From: CAVQTK01 sp963716455
GTDB lineage: Bacteria > Pseudomonadota > Gammaproteobacteria > Coxiellales > Coxiellaceae
Length of the DNA: 64,000 bases
NCBI GenBank assembly: GCA_963716455.1
Contig: CAVQTK010000013.1
Span: 141,901 to 205,900 of the forward strand
Reading direction: 5' to 3'
The notes under the pieces were generated by a model, which worked only from the letters and a program-made list of their open reading frames with translations, was not told the origin of the DNA and did no database searches. Positions 8,685-18,883 of this stretch are shown here, in pieces. The translations under genes and the position numbers were made by a program. Position 1 is the first letter of the stretch. Each line of letters begins with the position of its first letter.

Positions 8685-11610
8685 TAGTAGCACTACTGTA
8701 AGATGACTGAATGGTACTATAAAATGGTTACCATGGATGTGGAAAGCCAGGTACCGGCATCGGCACAAAATGAAAATTTTGCTCTCAATTTGGAAATAAA
8801 ACCCAATGCTGCCTCTGCCATTTAATGTGGAATTCATTCCAAACCCTCCCACCTGCTGCTACAAAAATGTGCTCATCAAGTAAATGGGCGAAGTCGATTT
8901 GAATACACTATATCAAGAGATTAAATTGGGACTGACCACCGGGGCCAATAACGAAAAATCTAAAGAGTATCTAAAAGATCTCCTTTCAACTTGTGCTTGG
9001 GTTAATGTCTCAATCCGATGGTGAAGTGTCTGAATATTCACAATCCCAAGGGAGTCCAATTTTAAAAGTTAAACTCAAAGAGTAAAGCCTCTTGGCAACT
9101 GGGAGACTTCTTCATCACAAACAATGAATGTGAACCCAAGTGTCACCTGGACCTGAGAAGCCCATTCCAAATCCCACTTATATCACCGAAAACTGGGTGG
9201 CCGTCTAAAAACCGATCAAAATGATGAAAATAAGTCAACAAGTTATCTGCTACAAATTCATCCTCCTTATTGGTTCGATTTCTTTAAAACAGGCAATGGA
9301 ATCACCAGTCCCGCTAGTTTGGCCACTCCTTAGATACAAATGAGATTTCACATTAAGTAGCCAATACAAATCAATCAAAGCCAAATTGGATTAGTTGGTG
9401 ATAATTGTGATAATACCAGACAGATCTGCAATTAACTGCATAGAGCCAAGACAAACACCAAATATCAGCAACCAAAGCTTTTAAAGTTTGTTTGCAACCT
9501 AATTTACATTGAAATCACCTACTTGGGAAAAACCCTATACCTAACCTTAAAGTAGGCACTGAATATAACTTTACCCTAGTACCTTATATTAATAGTGAAG
9601 CCACACATATTTCTAAGACTGTCAAAACTGATGCTGGCAGTTGACCTGGGTTGAGATACATTAACCTTCTCAAAGGTGACTTAGAATACCCCAACGACTG
9701 GTTGGACAATAAATGGAACAGGTAATCTTTCAGGGATACTCAATTCAATAAGGAATTGTTTAGCTCACCATAAATGTAAAGAGTCAAGCTCGAGTAGTTT
9801 AACTTCGACATTTACTACTGTATTTTCTGTAACTGGACAACTTGAAATGTGGAAAAATATGATTATCTAAAAACATCTTTAAATTTGGTGAAGTGGTGCT
9901 CGATCCTTCTCAAAGGTGAACTTCCAGAAAATCCAATATTATTAAATAATTATGTTCAAGACTTCTGGAAAAGGCAGTACAGAAGAGTTTTGTGACTGGC
10001 TTTGCCGATACTAACCACGCAGGATGGGCCATGATTCGCAAAGGTACAGGCACCGTACATGGGGTTTCTAAATGATTGTAGTCAATAACTCCTATACAAT
10101 CCAATAACAATCCTTACATAGATGCTAACGATATAAAGAGTAGTATACTATTAATCTTAGTATTGCCAAAATCAAAGTTGGTTCACAAAAACGGAAATTT
10201 TAAAATTAATTTAGAAGAAGATACGCAAATATTATATACAAATGGAAGAAGAAGGGATTCATGGAATTCTTTTGGTATCCAACAAAATTCACTGGTTGTA
10301 GCCGGAGATAAAGATCATGGGGGATGGGAATATTATAATACCTTTGTACGGCAATCAGGGAGCGATCGAAACCTAAACAAAAATGGTATTCCAGTTATTA
10401 ATGAACGATATCCAGTATGGACTTCTGGACAGGCTCAGGGCCAATGAAAGGAGTCGTTTATTCATTACAAAAAAGGAATAACTATAAAGACGCAATATGC
10501 CTGGCCTACCTTGGACTCTTTATATAGTGAAAAGAAAAATGATGTATACACTCTCTGCGTTGCTAAAAATTCGATAATCTCCCAAATAAAATTATGAAAG
10601 AAAAAGAAATAAGCAAAGACTCAATGAATAATAAATCGGTACGAATCCTTACTATAACAAGTAATAGTAACTCGTGGATCAGTCGCATATACCTTCGGTC
10701 CAATTTGAAATATGAAAACCATGTTAAGATGGAACCCTGACAAATTTCATCCTCTGAAACTACAGAAAAAATGAAGTTGAATAACAAAACAGGAATCCCT
10801 TTAAATGACCTGTCACATAACTGGTAACAAGCACCTAATAACCTAATCATTGGGTTGGGGAAAAGGTGAACTTACACTCTACATCAAATTTGCAAATGGT
10901 CAGCCATTGATGGAAACTGGAAAAGTAACAACAAAGGACGGTGAAACAGACATTTCGTTTAGCCAAAATAGTAGGCAAATAATCACTGCAGCAGGAAAAT
11001 ACATTATATTAATACAACCGCTGGTGATACTAAACACTAGAAAACTCTCAATTTATGTTTTTAATAAGTGAAAACCTTGGGGCTCTTGAGCAATCAAGTT
11101 TAAATAAATTACAAGACACAAAGTTTCAAGCCTGTAAAATATGAAATCTGCATGGCTCTGATACTTTACAAAAACAAAAACAGATAAATCTAAAGACCAC
11201 AGTAGCAACAACAAAAGTAAATGGGCCGGAGATGATGCGGCTTTTCATCGGTGGAGGTAAAGCGTCTAAGAACCTGTTTAAATGCAGAGATCGCTCAACC
11301 ACTCGCTGAAAAAATGAAAAATCATTTTAAAGAAGAGCAAGGAGCAGGCTGCTGGGCAACCGTTCTCACTCTATGAAAAGTCGCGCCGGTGTATGTATCC
11401 TGTAAATGATGGCACTTGGGGCTACTACTCCGCACATTATTGTGAGAGAATCTACTGATGACGACTGGAATTACTATGGAAGTAACTTAACGAAACTTTA
11501 TGCTCTTTTTAAACTAGAGAGTACAAGTACCAGTAAAATATTCCAATAGAGAAGAAAATAGCAAAATATTAGTTTGTATTAAAAAAGGTAATGAAGAAAA
11601 ATGCGGCTAA
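8685..11610 (+). pseudogene. Decayed 3' part of the surface-protein gene
   Basis: No long frame survives in this 2.9-kb stretch, yet coding fragments in the style of the upstream gene recur in all three plus-strand frames. Examples are MDVESQVPASAQNENFALNL just past 8720, NLKVGTEYNFTLVPYINSEA near 9535 after another PTW entry, the 94-codon open stretch 10163-10447 (GRRRDSWNSFGIQQNSLVVA), the 73-codon stretch 10850-11071 (GKGELTLYIKFANGQPLMET), and a final NSKILVCIKKGNEEKCG closed by a stop at 11608-11610. Joined, the original protein would have been about 1,860 residues. The density of indels and stops is far higher than in the housekeeping genes here, which argues for real decay, though sequencing error adds to it. 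Confidence 0.72.
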
Positions 11611-11628
11611 GATCGATTGATAGAAACC

Positions 11629-11650
11629 AGCCAGTTAAGGAAAACTGGCT
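11629..11650. terminator. Stem-loop at the ampG 3' end
   Basis: AGCCAGTT (11629-11636) pairs with AACTGGCT (11643-11650) across a 6-base loop. It overlaps the ampG stop codon and lies just after the decayed surface-protein gene, where a bidirectional terminator would be expected. The following tract is only weakly T-rich on either strand, so termination is inference. Confidence 0.4.
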
Positions 11651-12897
11651 TGGGATGTGGTTAATAAGGGTTGATTACCGTTTTTGGATTTAACCCAAGT
11701 TAACCATGACCAAAGCAGCAGACCCGGGATCGCTATTAAGGCACAGAAAATAAAATAATATTCCCAACCTAGATGTTTCGCTAAAAAACCACTGCTAGAA
11801 CCAAAAAAAACTCGGGATAGGCCAAATAAACTGGATAGCAAGGCATACTGAGTAGCTGTAAAACGTTTATCACAAAGGCTAGCCATATAGGCAGAAAGAG
11901 CCGCAGTAGCCATGCCACTGGTAAAATTTTCCGCTGTAACCACGGCAGATAAAAGTGGCAAATTCTTTCCAGTATATGCTAATAAAGAGAAACCTAATAA
12001 AGCGATGGTCTGCAATATGCCAAAAATCAACAAACAGCGGGAAAGACTCCATTTTAATAATATCAATCCTCCAACTAGCCCCCCTACTAACATACTGCCA
12101 ATTCCAAAAGATTTCACTATTAAACCAATTTGAGTCTTGCTGAAACCCAAAGATAAATAAAAAGGGTTGAGCATCTCGCTGGCTAATTCCTCACCAATTT
12201 TAAATAATAATATAAACAATAAGATATAGCAGGCGCCGCTACGGCGAAAAAATTCAATAAAGGGATTTATCACTGCCTCACGTAACGAGGCAGGTGCGGG
12301 AATGGTTGGATCTACAGTAGGCGCCCATAGGGTTGTCAGCATTCCTAGCAGCATGACCCCAGCCATACCTAAATAAGCGATAGACCAACCATATTGATCT
12401 GCTAAAGGCAGAGCACCGGCGCTAGCTATGAGCATGCCAATACGATAGCCATTGATTGCTAATGAAAATCCAAAGCCTAACTCTTCTTCGGTCAAAATTT
12501 CGCGACGATAGGCATCAATCACAATGTCTTGGCTTGCACTAAAAAAAGCAATTAACACTGCCCAACCTGCTAATAGTAGAGTATGTTGAGCAGGGTGCAT
12601 GAATGCCATTACTGCCAAGCTAACTAATAACAGCATTTGATAGACCAACATCCAGCCACGGCGTCGATCTAAAAAGGGCGGGACGAAGCGATCCATAATT
12701 GGCGCCCATAAAAACTTCAAACTATAGGGTAACCCTACCAAAGCAAACAAGCCAATGGTGGTTAAATCCACACCTTCATCATGCAACCAAGCCTTTAAAG
12801 TGGCGCCAATTAATAACAACGGCAAGCCAGAAACTATTCCCAAAATAAATACCGCTACCATGCGGCGACTACAAATGCTTCGTAAAATATTATTCAT
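11635..12897 (-). CDS. ampG: AmpG-type muropeptide permease (MFS transporter)
   Basis: About 420 residues with 12 hydrophobic segments. It imports anhydro-muropeptides across the inner membrane for peptidoglycan recycling. Signature stretches include GIVSGLPLLLIGATLKAWL near the start, FALVGLPYSLKFLWAPIMDRF, RRGWMLVYQ and ASQDIVIDAYRRE. I chose the ATG at 12895-12897 because it starts MNNILRSICS directly before the first helix and has an AGGT about 9 bases upstream. A longer frame to 12954 adds 19 polar residues. The recycling role is consistent with the S66 LD-carboxypeptidase at 16176, though they are not in one operon. Confidence 0.9.
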   Translation of the reverse strand: MNNILRSICSRRMVAVFILGIVSGLPLLLIGATLKAWLHDEGVDLTTIGLFALVGLPYSLKFLWAPIMDRFVPPFLDRRRGWMLVYQMLLLVSLAVMAFMHPAQHTLLLAGWAVLIAFFSASQDIVIDAYRREILTEEELGFGFSLAINGYRIGMLIASAGALPLADQYGWSIAYLGMAGVMLLGMLTTLWAPTVDPTIPAPASLREAVINPFIEFFRRSGACYILLFILLFKIGEELASEMLNPFYLSLGFSKTQIGLIVKSFGIGSMLVGGLVGGLILLKWSLSRCLLIFGILQTIALLGFSLLAYTGKNLPLLSAVVTAENFTSGMATAALSAYMASLCDKRFTATQYALLSSLFGLSRVFFGSSSGFLAKHLGWEYYFIFCALIAIPGLLLWSWLTWVKSKNGNQPLLTTSQASFP

Positions 12898-12927
12898 TTT
12901 TTGACCTATTTGAGTTATCCTTTTATT

Positions 12928-13100
12928 ACAAGGCAGCGTTAGCAGCCGCGACAATCCAGCTTTATTTCATATTTGAACAATTCTGGGACCATGCACTCAA
13001 TGTTATGCTCTTAAAACTTTGGATCGCCACGCTCACGGTGTGAGCTCGCGATGACGAATCACAGTCATTGCGAGGCAGCGTAGCAGCCGCGACAATCCAG
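12928..13100. repeat. REP-like palindromic repeat cluster (GTCATTGCGA family)
   Basis: Two copies of AGCAGCCGCGACAATCCAG end at 12959 and 13100, the second preceded by GTCATTGCGAGGCAGCG (from 13064). Between them, GGATCGCCACGCTC...GAGCTCGCGATGAC (13021-13055) is a partly inverted member. The same family recurs at 53449-53539. These are short dispersed palindromic elements filling the ampG-queH gap; no gene is present here. Confidence 0.7.
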
Positions 13101-13208
13101 AAAATATCGAAAACTATAATACCATTGCTAATCACGACGACCAATAGCTATTTTGCTCACTATTTATCTATAATTAGCTCATCCGCATCAAAAAATTAAG
13201 GAAAAAAT

Positions 13209-13868
13209 ATGAATTACCCTCTTCAATTCCAATTGCCCGAAGGTAAAAACAGGTTATTGATGCATTCTTGCTGCGCACCTTGCTCAGGAGAAATTATGGA
13301 GCGGCTATTAGATGCTCAAATTACTTATACTATCTTTTTTTATAACCCTAATATCCACCCTATAGAGGAATATAATATCCGCAAGGAGGAAAATATCCGC
13401 TTTGCGCAAAAACATCAGGTACCTTTTATTGATGCCGATTATGATCAAAACGAATGGTTTCGCCGTGCCAAAGGCATGGAAAACGAACCCGAGCGCGGCA
13501 TTCGTTGCACCATGTGTTTTGATATGCGCTTTGAACGCACGGCTTTGTATGCTTATGAACATGGGTTTGATGTTTTTACTAGCTCCTTAGGCATTTCCCG
13601 CTGGAAAAATTTAGAACAAATTAATACCTGCGGAGAGCGGGCAGCTTCTCATTATCCAGAAATGACTTATTGGACGTTCAATTGGCGAAAAGAGGGTGGC
13701 TCGCAACGAATGATTGAAATTTCCAAAAGAGAAGAATTTTATCAACAAGAATATTGCGGATGCGTTTATTCTCTAAGAGATACTAATCGCTGGCGGTTAA
13801 AAAAGGGTCGTGAACGGATCAAAATTGGTCTAAAATACTACAATTTTAAGCAGGAAGATGAGAAATAA
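13209..13868 (+). CDS. queH: Epoxyqueuosine reductase QueH
   Basis: 219 residues of the DUF208/QueH family, which reduces epoxyqueuosine to queuosine in tRNA in place of QueG. The metal-cluster cysteines are visible in HSCCAPCS near residue 20 and in RCTMCFDMR near residue 100. The conserved SSLGISRWKN and NWRKEGGSQR stretches are also present, plus a C-terminal YCGCVYSL. The start has an AAGGA about 7 bases upstream. It stands alone between repeats and a DUF378 gene. Confidence 0.92.
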   Translation: MNYPLQFQLPEGKNRLLMHSCCAPCSGEIMERLLDAQITYTIFFYNPNIHPIEEYNIRKEENIRFAQKHQVPFIDADYDQNEWFRRAKGMENEPERGIRCTMCFDMRFERTALYAYEHGFDVFTSSLGISRWKNLEQINTCGERAASHYPEMTYWTFNWRKEGGSQRMIEISKREEFYQQEYCGCVYSLRDTNRWRLKKGRERIKIGLKYYNFKQEDEK

Positions 13869-13922
13869 TACAAATTTTGATCTATTATTATTCTAGAAAC
13901 CCATTTTTAAAAGGAGGTCATT

Positions 13923-14234
13923 ATGATGAAGAAATGCAATACAGGCTTCGGAATTGCAGCCTGGGTAAGTTTCGCATTAGTAGTAATAGGCGGAATAAAT
14001 TGGGGATTGATAGGTTTATTTAACTATAATTTCGTGGAATCACTATTAGGTGCATGGCCAGTAATTGTACGGATAATTTACTTGCTCGTAGGATTAGGTG
14101 CGTTATGGATGCTTTATGTAGCCTCAAAATGCTGTAAACAGTGTTGTTCATGTGGCTCATGTGGAACTACTAATACAACCACGACTCCCCCTACAGTGCC
14201 TCCGACTAATACGAACTTTACTCCTAGGCCCTAA
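13923..14234 (+). CDS. Small DUF378-family membrane protein
   Basis: 103 residues with two hydrophobic helices and the family stretch VVIGGINWGLIGLFNYNFV. The C-terminal part is unusual, with a cysteine cluster (SKCCKQCCSCGSCG) followed by a Thr/Pro-rich tail. A strong AAAAGGAGGT Shine-Dalgarno precedes the tandem ATGs at 13923. The stop overlaps the convergent rimO stop by 4 bases. Function of the family is unknown; the Cys cluster suggests metal binding but that is speculation. Confidence 0.85.
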   Translation: MMKKCNTGFGIAAWVSFALVVIGGINWGLIGLFNYNFVESLLGAWPVIVRIIYLLVGLGALWMLYVASKCCKQCCSCGSCGTTNTTTTPPTVPPTNTNFTPRP

Positions 14235-15544
14235 ATATTAGATAGTTCTGCGGAAAGATCATAATGATCCGCATCTATTATCTTAACTTTAGCGAAATCG
14301 CCAACAGCCAAGGAAGGGCTGTTTTGGCCTGGCTTTTTTTTCTTTTTAATAATAACCAAACCGTCAATTTCAGGGGCATCAGCTGGAGATCGAGCAATAA
14401 TCTCCTGTTTATTCACCTGATCCACTAATACCTGCATTGTAGAACCAATTTTCTGACGCATTTTATTATAACTAATAGCTGCTTGGCATTGCATAAATCT
14501 TTCATAGCGCTCTTGTTTGAGAGCTTCGGGAACTGGATCCGGTAAATCGTTTGCCTTTGCCCCTGCTACTGCCGAATAGGTAAAGCAACCCACTCGATCT
14601 AACTGAGCCGCTTCTAAGAAAGTCAGTAATTCTTGAAATTCCGCTTCCGTTTCTCCTGGAAAACCCACAATAAAGGTACTGCGAATTGTCAATTCAGGGC
14701 ATAGTTTCCGCCAATTTTGTATCCGTTGCAGGATATTTTCACTACTAGCTGGTCTTTTCATTAAACGCAAGATACGAGAACTGGCATGTTGAAAAGGTAT
14801 GTCTAAATAGGGCAATATCTTACCCGCTTGCATCAATGGCAGCACGTGATCCACATGTGGATAAGGATAAACATAATGCAACCGCACCCAAACTCCTAAT
14901 TCACCCATTGCTTCACATAAGCGAATAAAACTCATGTTATTTTGATAACTCACATCGACCCCGTAAGCACTGGTATCTTGAGAGATGATCAACAACTCTT
15001 TTACCCCTGCGGCAACCAATTTTTGGGCTTCTACGATTAGCTCTTGGAGCGGACGACTGACTAATTTCCCCCGCATTGAAGGAATAATGCAAAAGCTACA
15101 GCGATGATTACAGCCTTCTGAAATTTTCAGATAAGCATAATGTCGCGGAGTAAGTTTAATTCCTTGTGGAGGGATAAGACTGATAAAAGGATCTTGTAGA
15201 GGGGGCAAATGCTGTTGTACTGCATTCACCACTGCTTCATAGGCTTGTGGACCTGTAATATGTAATACTTCTGGACAATGCTGGCGAATCAATTCCGCTC
15301 TCGCCCCTAAACAACCGGTCACAATGACTTTGCCGTTTTGCTTCAAAGCTTCTTGAATACTACTTAAAGATTCTTCAATGGCAGCATCAACAAACCCACA
15401 GGTATTAACCACCACCAGATCAGCTACTTCATAGCGCGGCACCAGTTCATATCCCTTGGCACGCAACTGAGTAATAATTCGTTCCGAATCAACTAAGGCC
15501 TTAGGACAGCCTAAACTTATAAAACCAACTTTTGGATGATGCAT
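14231..15544 (-). CDS. rimO: Ribosomal protein S12 methylthiotransferase RimO
   Basis: 437 residues, full length. It adds a methylthio group to an aspartate of ribosomal protein S12 (radical SAM). Domains in order: UPF0004 N-terminal domain with cysteines in GFISLGCPKALVDSE, VVNTCGFVD and VTGCLGAR; radical-SAM cluster motif CNHRCSFCIIP near residue 143; C-terminal TRAM domain. The product specificity (RimO rather than MiaB) rests on LGCPKALVDSE and the SCxxx pattern. Translation begins about 170 bases from the divergent Nudix gene. Confidence 0.94.
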   Translation of the reverse strand: MHHPKVGFISLGCPKALVDSERIITQLRAKGYELVPRYEVADLVVVNTCGFVDAAIEESLSSIQEALKQNGKVIVTGCLGARAELIRQHCPEVLHITGPQAYEAVVNAVQQHLPPLQDPFISLIPPQGIKLTPRHYAYLKISEGCNHRCSFCIIPSMRGKLVSRPLQELIVEAQKLVAAGVKELLIISQDTSAYGVDVSYQNNMSFIRLCEAMGELGVWVRLHYVYPYPHVDHVLPLMQAGKILPYLDIPFQHASSRILRLMKRPASSENILQRIQNWRKLCPELTIRSTFIVGFPGETEAEFQELLTFLEAAQLDRVGCFTYSAVAGAKANDLPDPVPEALKQERYERFMQCQAAISYNKMRQKIGSTMQVLVDQVNKQEIIARSPADAPEIDGLVIIKKKKKPGQNSPSLAVGDFAKVKIIDADHYDLSAELSNI

Positions 15545-15579
15545 TACAGCTGCCCCAAGTTTTTACATTTACGACAACC

Positions 15580-15597
15580 GTCATACCGCGGTATGAC
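15580..15597. promoter_or_regulatory. 18-bp perfect palindrome upstream of rimO
   Basis: GTCATACCGCGGTATGAC at 15580-15597 is a perfect inverted repeat in the divergent rimO/Nudix interval. It could be an operator or a small hairpin of the dispersed palindromic family that also begins with GTCAT. The sequence does not decide between these. Confidence 0.45.
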
Positions 15598-15717
15598 AAC
15601 AGCCAGTGGATGATACATAGTTTCATATTGTATCATATTTTGCCTGCATGCTAATATAAAACTTGCGTTCACGCTGGTATTTTCTGTTTGATTTTCCGTT
15701 ACCGAGCGAGGTATTTC

Positions 15718-16157
15718 ATGAATTATCCAAAACCATCAGTAACAGTAGATATTGTTTGCTTACGTCCTGTAAAGGATCCGTATGAAATAGCATTAATTCG
15801 TCGCGCTTATCCCCCTTTTGTCGGGGAATGGGCCTTGCCAGGTGGATTCGTTGAAATAGATGAGGATTTGGAACCTGCTGCACGTCGTGAATTAGCAGAA
15901 GAAACGCAGTTGACTCCCGTTTTTATTGAGCAATTCTATTGTTTTGGAACGCCCATAGAGATCCGCGCGGTCGAACCATTTCTATAGGCTACCTAGCACT
16001 TATTGATCACACCCAGACAGGACAAGCCGGCGATGACGCAAAAGAATTAGCCTGGTTTAACTTCAATCAATTACCATCCCTAGCTTTTGACCACGCAAAT
16101 GTTATCCGCAAAGCTTTTCAAGTTCTGCAAGATTGGCAGAAGCTAGGCCGGTTGTGA
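15718..16157 (+). CDS. Nudix hydrolase (frameshifted in this sequence)
   Basis: Start at the ATG at 15718, preceded by GAGGTATTTC. The Nudix box is readable: GGFVEIDEDLEPAARRELAEETQL (here abbreviated to the key GGF...REL.EET) near residue 50. At ~15950 the frame breaks. ACGCCCATAG would read through as TPHRDPRGR if one C were restored to the C-run, and translation then continues as TISIGYLALIDHT to the stop at 16157. The combined product is ~146 residues, normal for a single-domain ADP-sugar/ADP-ribose type Nudix enzyme. Substrate cannot be told. Confidence 0.83.
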
Positions 16158-16175
16158 CTTGAGGAGGAAAAAATT

Positions 16176-17217
16176 ATGGATTGGCAACCTTTATCAAAAT
16201 CAGACTACATCAATATCGTTTGGCCTTCCGCCGCATCATTCTTAGAAGAAGGCATATCTTTGCAGCAGTTCATGACAAAGTTAAATGAAGTGGTAAAAAT
16301 GTATCGGCTTAGCTGGAATTAATTATAATTTAACTGATGTCGACCCCACCGCTTCCTTTGGCGGTTACTATGCAAATAGCGATCAAAACCGAGCAGACCT
16401 ACTTCGTCAAGCTCTGTTGGACCCCAACACCAAAGCAATTTGGGCCGGCCGTGGCGGTTATGGTGCTGCAGAGATAATACAAATTTACGAGCAAACGGGC
16501 TTTACCTTGCCAACCGATAGAGTAGTGCCTCTCATCGGCTTTAGTGACTTCACCGCTTTTCATTCCCTTGCCTCTAAGTGTCAATGGCCTACTTTGCATG
16601 GAATATTGGCAAACTTTAATCTGGAGATGAGTGGATTATCCGGTGATGACACGAATGATAAGACCTCTATTAAATCGCTTATCGATATCTTGAAAGGTGA
16701 TGTTCAAGAGGTAACCTATTCTTTAAAAAATATCAATTCTAGCGCCTTACAAAATCACCGGTACCAAAGCTCTATCACCACAAAAATAGTGGGAAGCAAT
16801 TTTTCAGTTGTGCAAAGAAGCGATGGTACGGCCACTCAACTCAATGCGGATGGCTCTATTCTATTCTTCGAAGATACTAAAGAGAATATTTATAGGCTAC
16901 GTAGCCTATTAGTGGGTGTAGCGCGTACAGGTATGTTTGATAAGGTGGTGGCTATTTTTTTCGGCTCTTTACCCGTAGACGGAGGAACACTAGAAGAGCT
17001 GCTGGTCGATTTTGCAAACATCTTGCAGGAAGTGAGAGGAGTGAATATACCCATCCTGCTGAATCCAGAATTTGGACATGGTTCAGTGAATCGAGTTTTA
17101 CCACTGGGAACCATTACCACTTTAGAGTTTCAACCTGATGGCAATGCCGTTATTACAGCCAGCACCAACCAATCGGCTTACTCCATCAATACTGGCATAC
17201 CGCTGACCATTGATTAA
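16176..17217 (+). CDS. S66-family LD-carboxypeptidase (frameshifted near 16320)
   Basis: A strong GAGGAGG precedes the ATG at 16176 and the first ~50 residues (DYINIVWPSAASFLEEG) are the family N-terminus. A frame break at about 16305-16325 separates them from the rest, which resumes at NLTDVDPTASFGGYYANSDQ. The catalytic Ser is in PLIGFSDFTAF, the Glu in FFEDTKENIYRLRS and the His in NPEFGHGSVNR, with the substrate loop GRGGYGA. Enzymes of this family trim the tetrapeptide of recycled muropeptides (LdcA) or inactivate microcin C-like compounds (MccF). The sequence alone does not separate them. It lies 18 bases after the Nudix gene. Confidence 0.82.
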
Positions 17218-17384
17218 ATAGTTTTTTAGAGAAGATTTGATTAGGCGATTCTGAGCTTGCATCAATTTTTTCGGCAAGGTCCTGCGGATTTACAATCCTC
17301 TTGCATCAAAAGAACGATTCTATTTTAATTAATGTTTTGAAAGTTCTAATATTGTCATGCTAATTATAAAAACAGGAGCTTAAT

Positions 17385-18236
17385 ATGCGACAAGCTAAGA
17401 TAATAACGGGTAGTTTGGCTGCCACTATTTTCACTTTGGGAGGTTATGGTTATTTTGAGGTAAGAACAGCCCAGGCTGATCCCAAAAAATTTTATAGAGG
17501 TCTTTATATTTCGGGTGGAGAAAAGAATAGAATCCCTACAGATGTTACAGTTACGACACCTACTGGTTTAAGGCTCCGACCTGCCGGGGTCAAAGACTTA
17601 GACACTTATGATGGTATTTTGGGCGATCAAAAAACTATGGCAATGTATTTAAATGGCGCTCAATCAAGAGAGAACATTCTAAAGCGCCTAAAAATGTATC
17701 AGGATCGTGTGGAGAAAGGGTATGTTTGGACAGGATATGCTATCGAACGATATAGCTTTATGATGACTTGTATAATTGGGTTATTAGGCTCACAATCATT
17801 TGAAAACGTGGTTTCACATTTGCCTATCCAGCCTAATCGTGAATTAATAGGGCTTTTCGCTATTGGTAATGGGGATAGAAAAGGGGAAGTACAAGCAGCA
17901 GTTGTTATTGGAAAAAGAAATCAAGGGAAGGGCTATGGAAGAGACACTTCACGAGCTGGGATTGCACTTACTGTTTACTTAGCAGATAAAGGCCACGATG
18001 TTTTATTTGATGGTAAACTTGATCCAGTTACATCTGTGGGTGCTACTGCTCTCGATAGCAACAATCCATCTATAGCACTTTTAAAGAAAGCAGGAGCAGA
18101 AGTAGTACCGGATAGAACATCCCTAGATGGGCGTAAATTTTGGTCAACTTCCATATTCGAGCTAAGAAAATGCATATCAAAAGAACCTATATCAGATGAG
18201 GATATAACAACCCATTCTTGTTCACCTACAAAATAG
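17385..18236 (+). CDS. GNAT-fold acetyltransferase-like protein with N-terminal export/membrane signal
   Basis: 283 residues. The first ~30 (MRQAKIITGSLAATIFTLGG then AQA before DPKK) look like a signal peptide or anchor. The remainder reads as a GNAT domain: an N-terminal LRLRPAGVKDLDTY segment, central strand ELIGLFAIG, and an acetyl-CoA loop RNQGKGYG near residue 180 followed by an alpha helix, then NNPSIALLKKAGAEV. An RBS-like CAGGAG lies ahead of the ATG. Most GNATs are cytoplasmic, so an exported one is unusual and could be a secreted effector. That is inference. No partner gene is adjacent. Confidence 0.65.
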   Translation: MRQAKIITGSLAATIFTLGGYGYFEVRTAQADPKKFYRGLYISGGEKNRIPTDVTVTTPTGLRLRPAGVKDLDTYDGILGDQKTMAMYLNGAQSRENILKRLKMYQDRVEKGYVWTGYAIERYSFMMTCIIGLLGSQSFENVVSHLPIQPNRELIGLFAIGNGDRKGEVQAAVVIGKRNQGKGYGRDTSRAGIALTVYLADKGHDVLFDGKLDPVTSVGATALDSNNPSIALLKKAGAEVVPDRTSLDGRKFWSTSIFELRKCISKEPISDEDITTHSCSPTK

Positions 18237-18243
18237 ATCCACA

Positions 18244-18281
18244 ACGGAACAGTAGACCAAAAGACGTAGGTTTTGAAAGAG
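18244..18281 (-). repeat. Degenerate end of the 160-bp MITE family
   Basis: The stretch around 18244-18281 (AGTAGACCAAAAGACGTAGG then TTTTGAAAGAG) matches the inner and terminal part of the MITE at 28564-28724 in the opposite orientation (there GCAGTAGGCCAAAAGACGAA then GTTTGAAAAGAAG). It is a truncated copy between the GNAT gene and sufT. The 3' flank to 18346 is AT-rich without a gene. Confidence 0.5.
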
Positions 18282-18346
18282 TAAAATAACAGCCACGAGA
18301 AATGTTAATTATTTATATTAATTAAGTTATTGATTAAAATTAATTT

Positions 18347-18883
18347 TTAAAGGACGCCCAGCTCTAGTTTGGCAGCATCGGACATTTTATCCTGACTCCA
18401 GGGAGGGTCAAAGACGATACTAACGGTAGCATCGATTACACTGGGAATACATCGCAATTTGCGTTGCGCATCTTCAGCAATGACAGGCCCCATTCCACAA
18501 CCCGGAGCGGTTAACGTCATTGTGACTTCTATTTGATATTGGTCAGCATTAAAGCTCTTTACTATACAATCGTAAACTAAGCCTAAATCTACAATATTTA
18601 CCGGAATTTCGGGGTCATATACGGTTTTTAACATCGCCCAAACTTGATCTTGAATACTCGCATTCGCCGGTAAACTAGCTAGCGGATCCGCAGTTTCTTT
18701 GCCTAACGCATCTGCATCGCGCTCTTCAATTCGAGCTAAATTGCCAAATACCTCTATGGTAAAGCTATTACCTAACTGCTGAGTAATCCTCACTTCAGTG
18801 CCTTTATGCAGTTTCATTTTTGCCCCTGAAGGAACCATAGCGGCGTAGCAATCACGAAACAAATATATAATTTCATGGCTCAT
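18347..18883 (-). CDS. sufT: Fe-S assembly protein SufT (MIP18/DUF59 family)
   Basis: 178 residues. After an N-terminal ~75-residue SufT-specific extension (GTEVRITQQLGNSFTIEVFGN) comes a DUF59 domain with VWAMLKTVYDPEIPVNIVDLGLVYDC and TLTAPGCGMGPVIAEDAQ. The latter holds the conserved reactive cysteine. It acts in Fe-S cluster maturation in the cytoplasm. It overlaps the upstream sufU-sufA fusion by 4 bases and ends the SUF operon. Confidence 0.93.
   Translation of the reverse strand: MSHEIIYLFRDCYAAMVPSGAKMKLHKGTEVRITQQLGNSFTIEVFGNLARIEERDADALGKETADPLASLPANASIQDQVWAMLKTVYDPEIPVNIVDLGLVYDCIVKSFNADQYQIEVTMTLTAPGCGMGPVIAEDAQRKLRCIPSVIDATVSIVFDPPWSQDKMSDAAKLELGVL

Noticed and set aside
10563..10850. 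95-codon minus-strand frame
   Set aside because: It is antisense to decayed surface-protein sequence, hydrophobic by chance from AT-rich complement, with no RBS.
11912..12143. Two plus-strand frames of 60-73 codons
   Set aside because: Antisense to ampG, which is intact and well supported.
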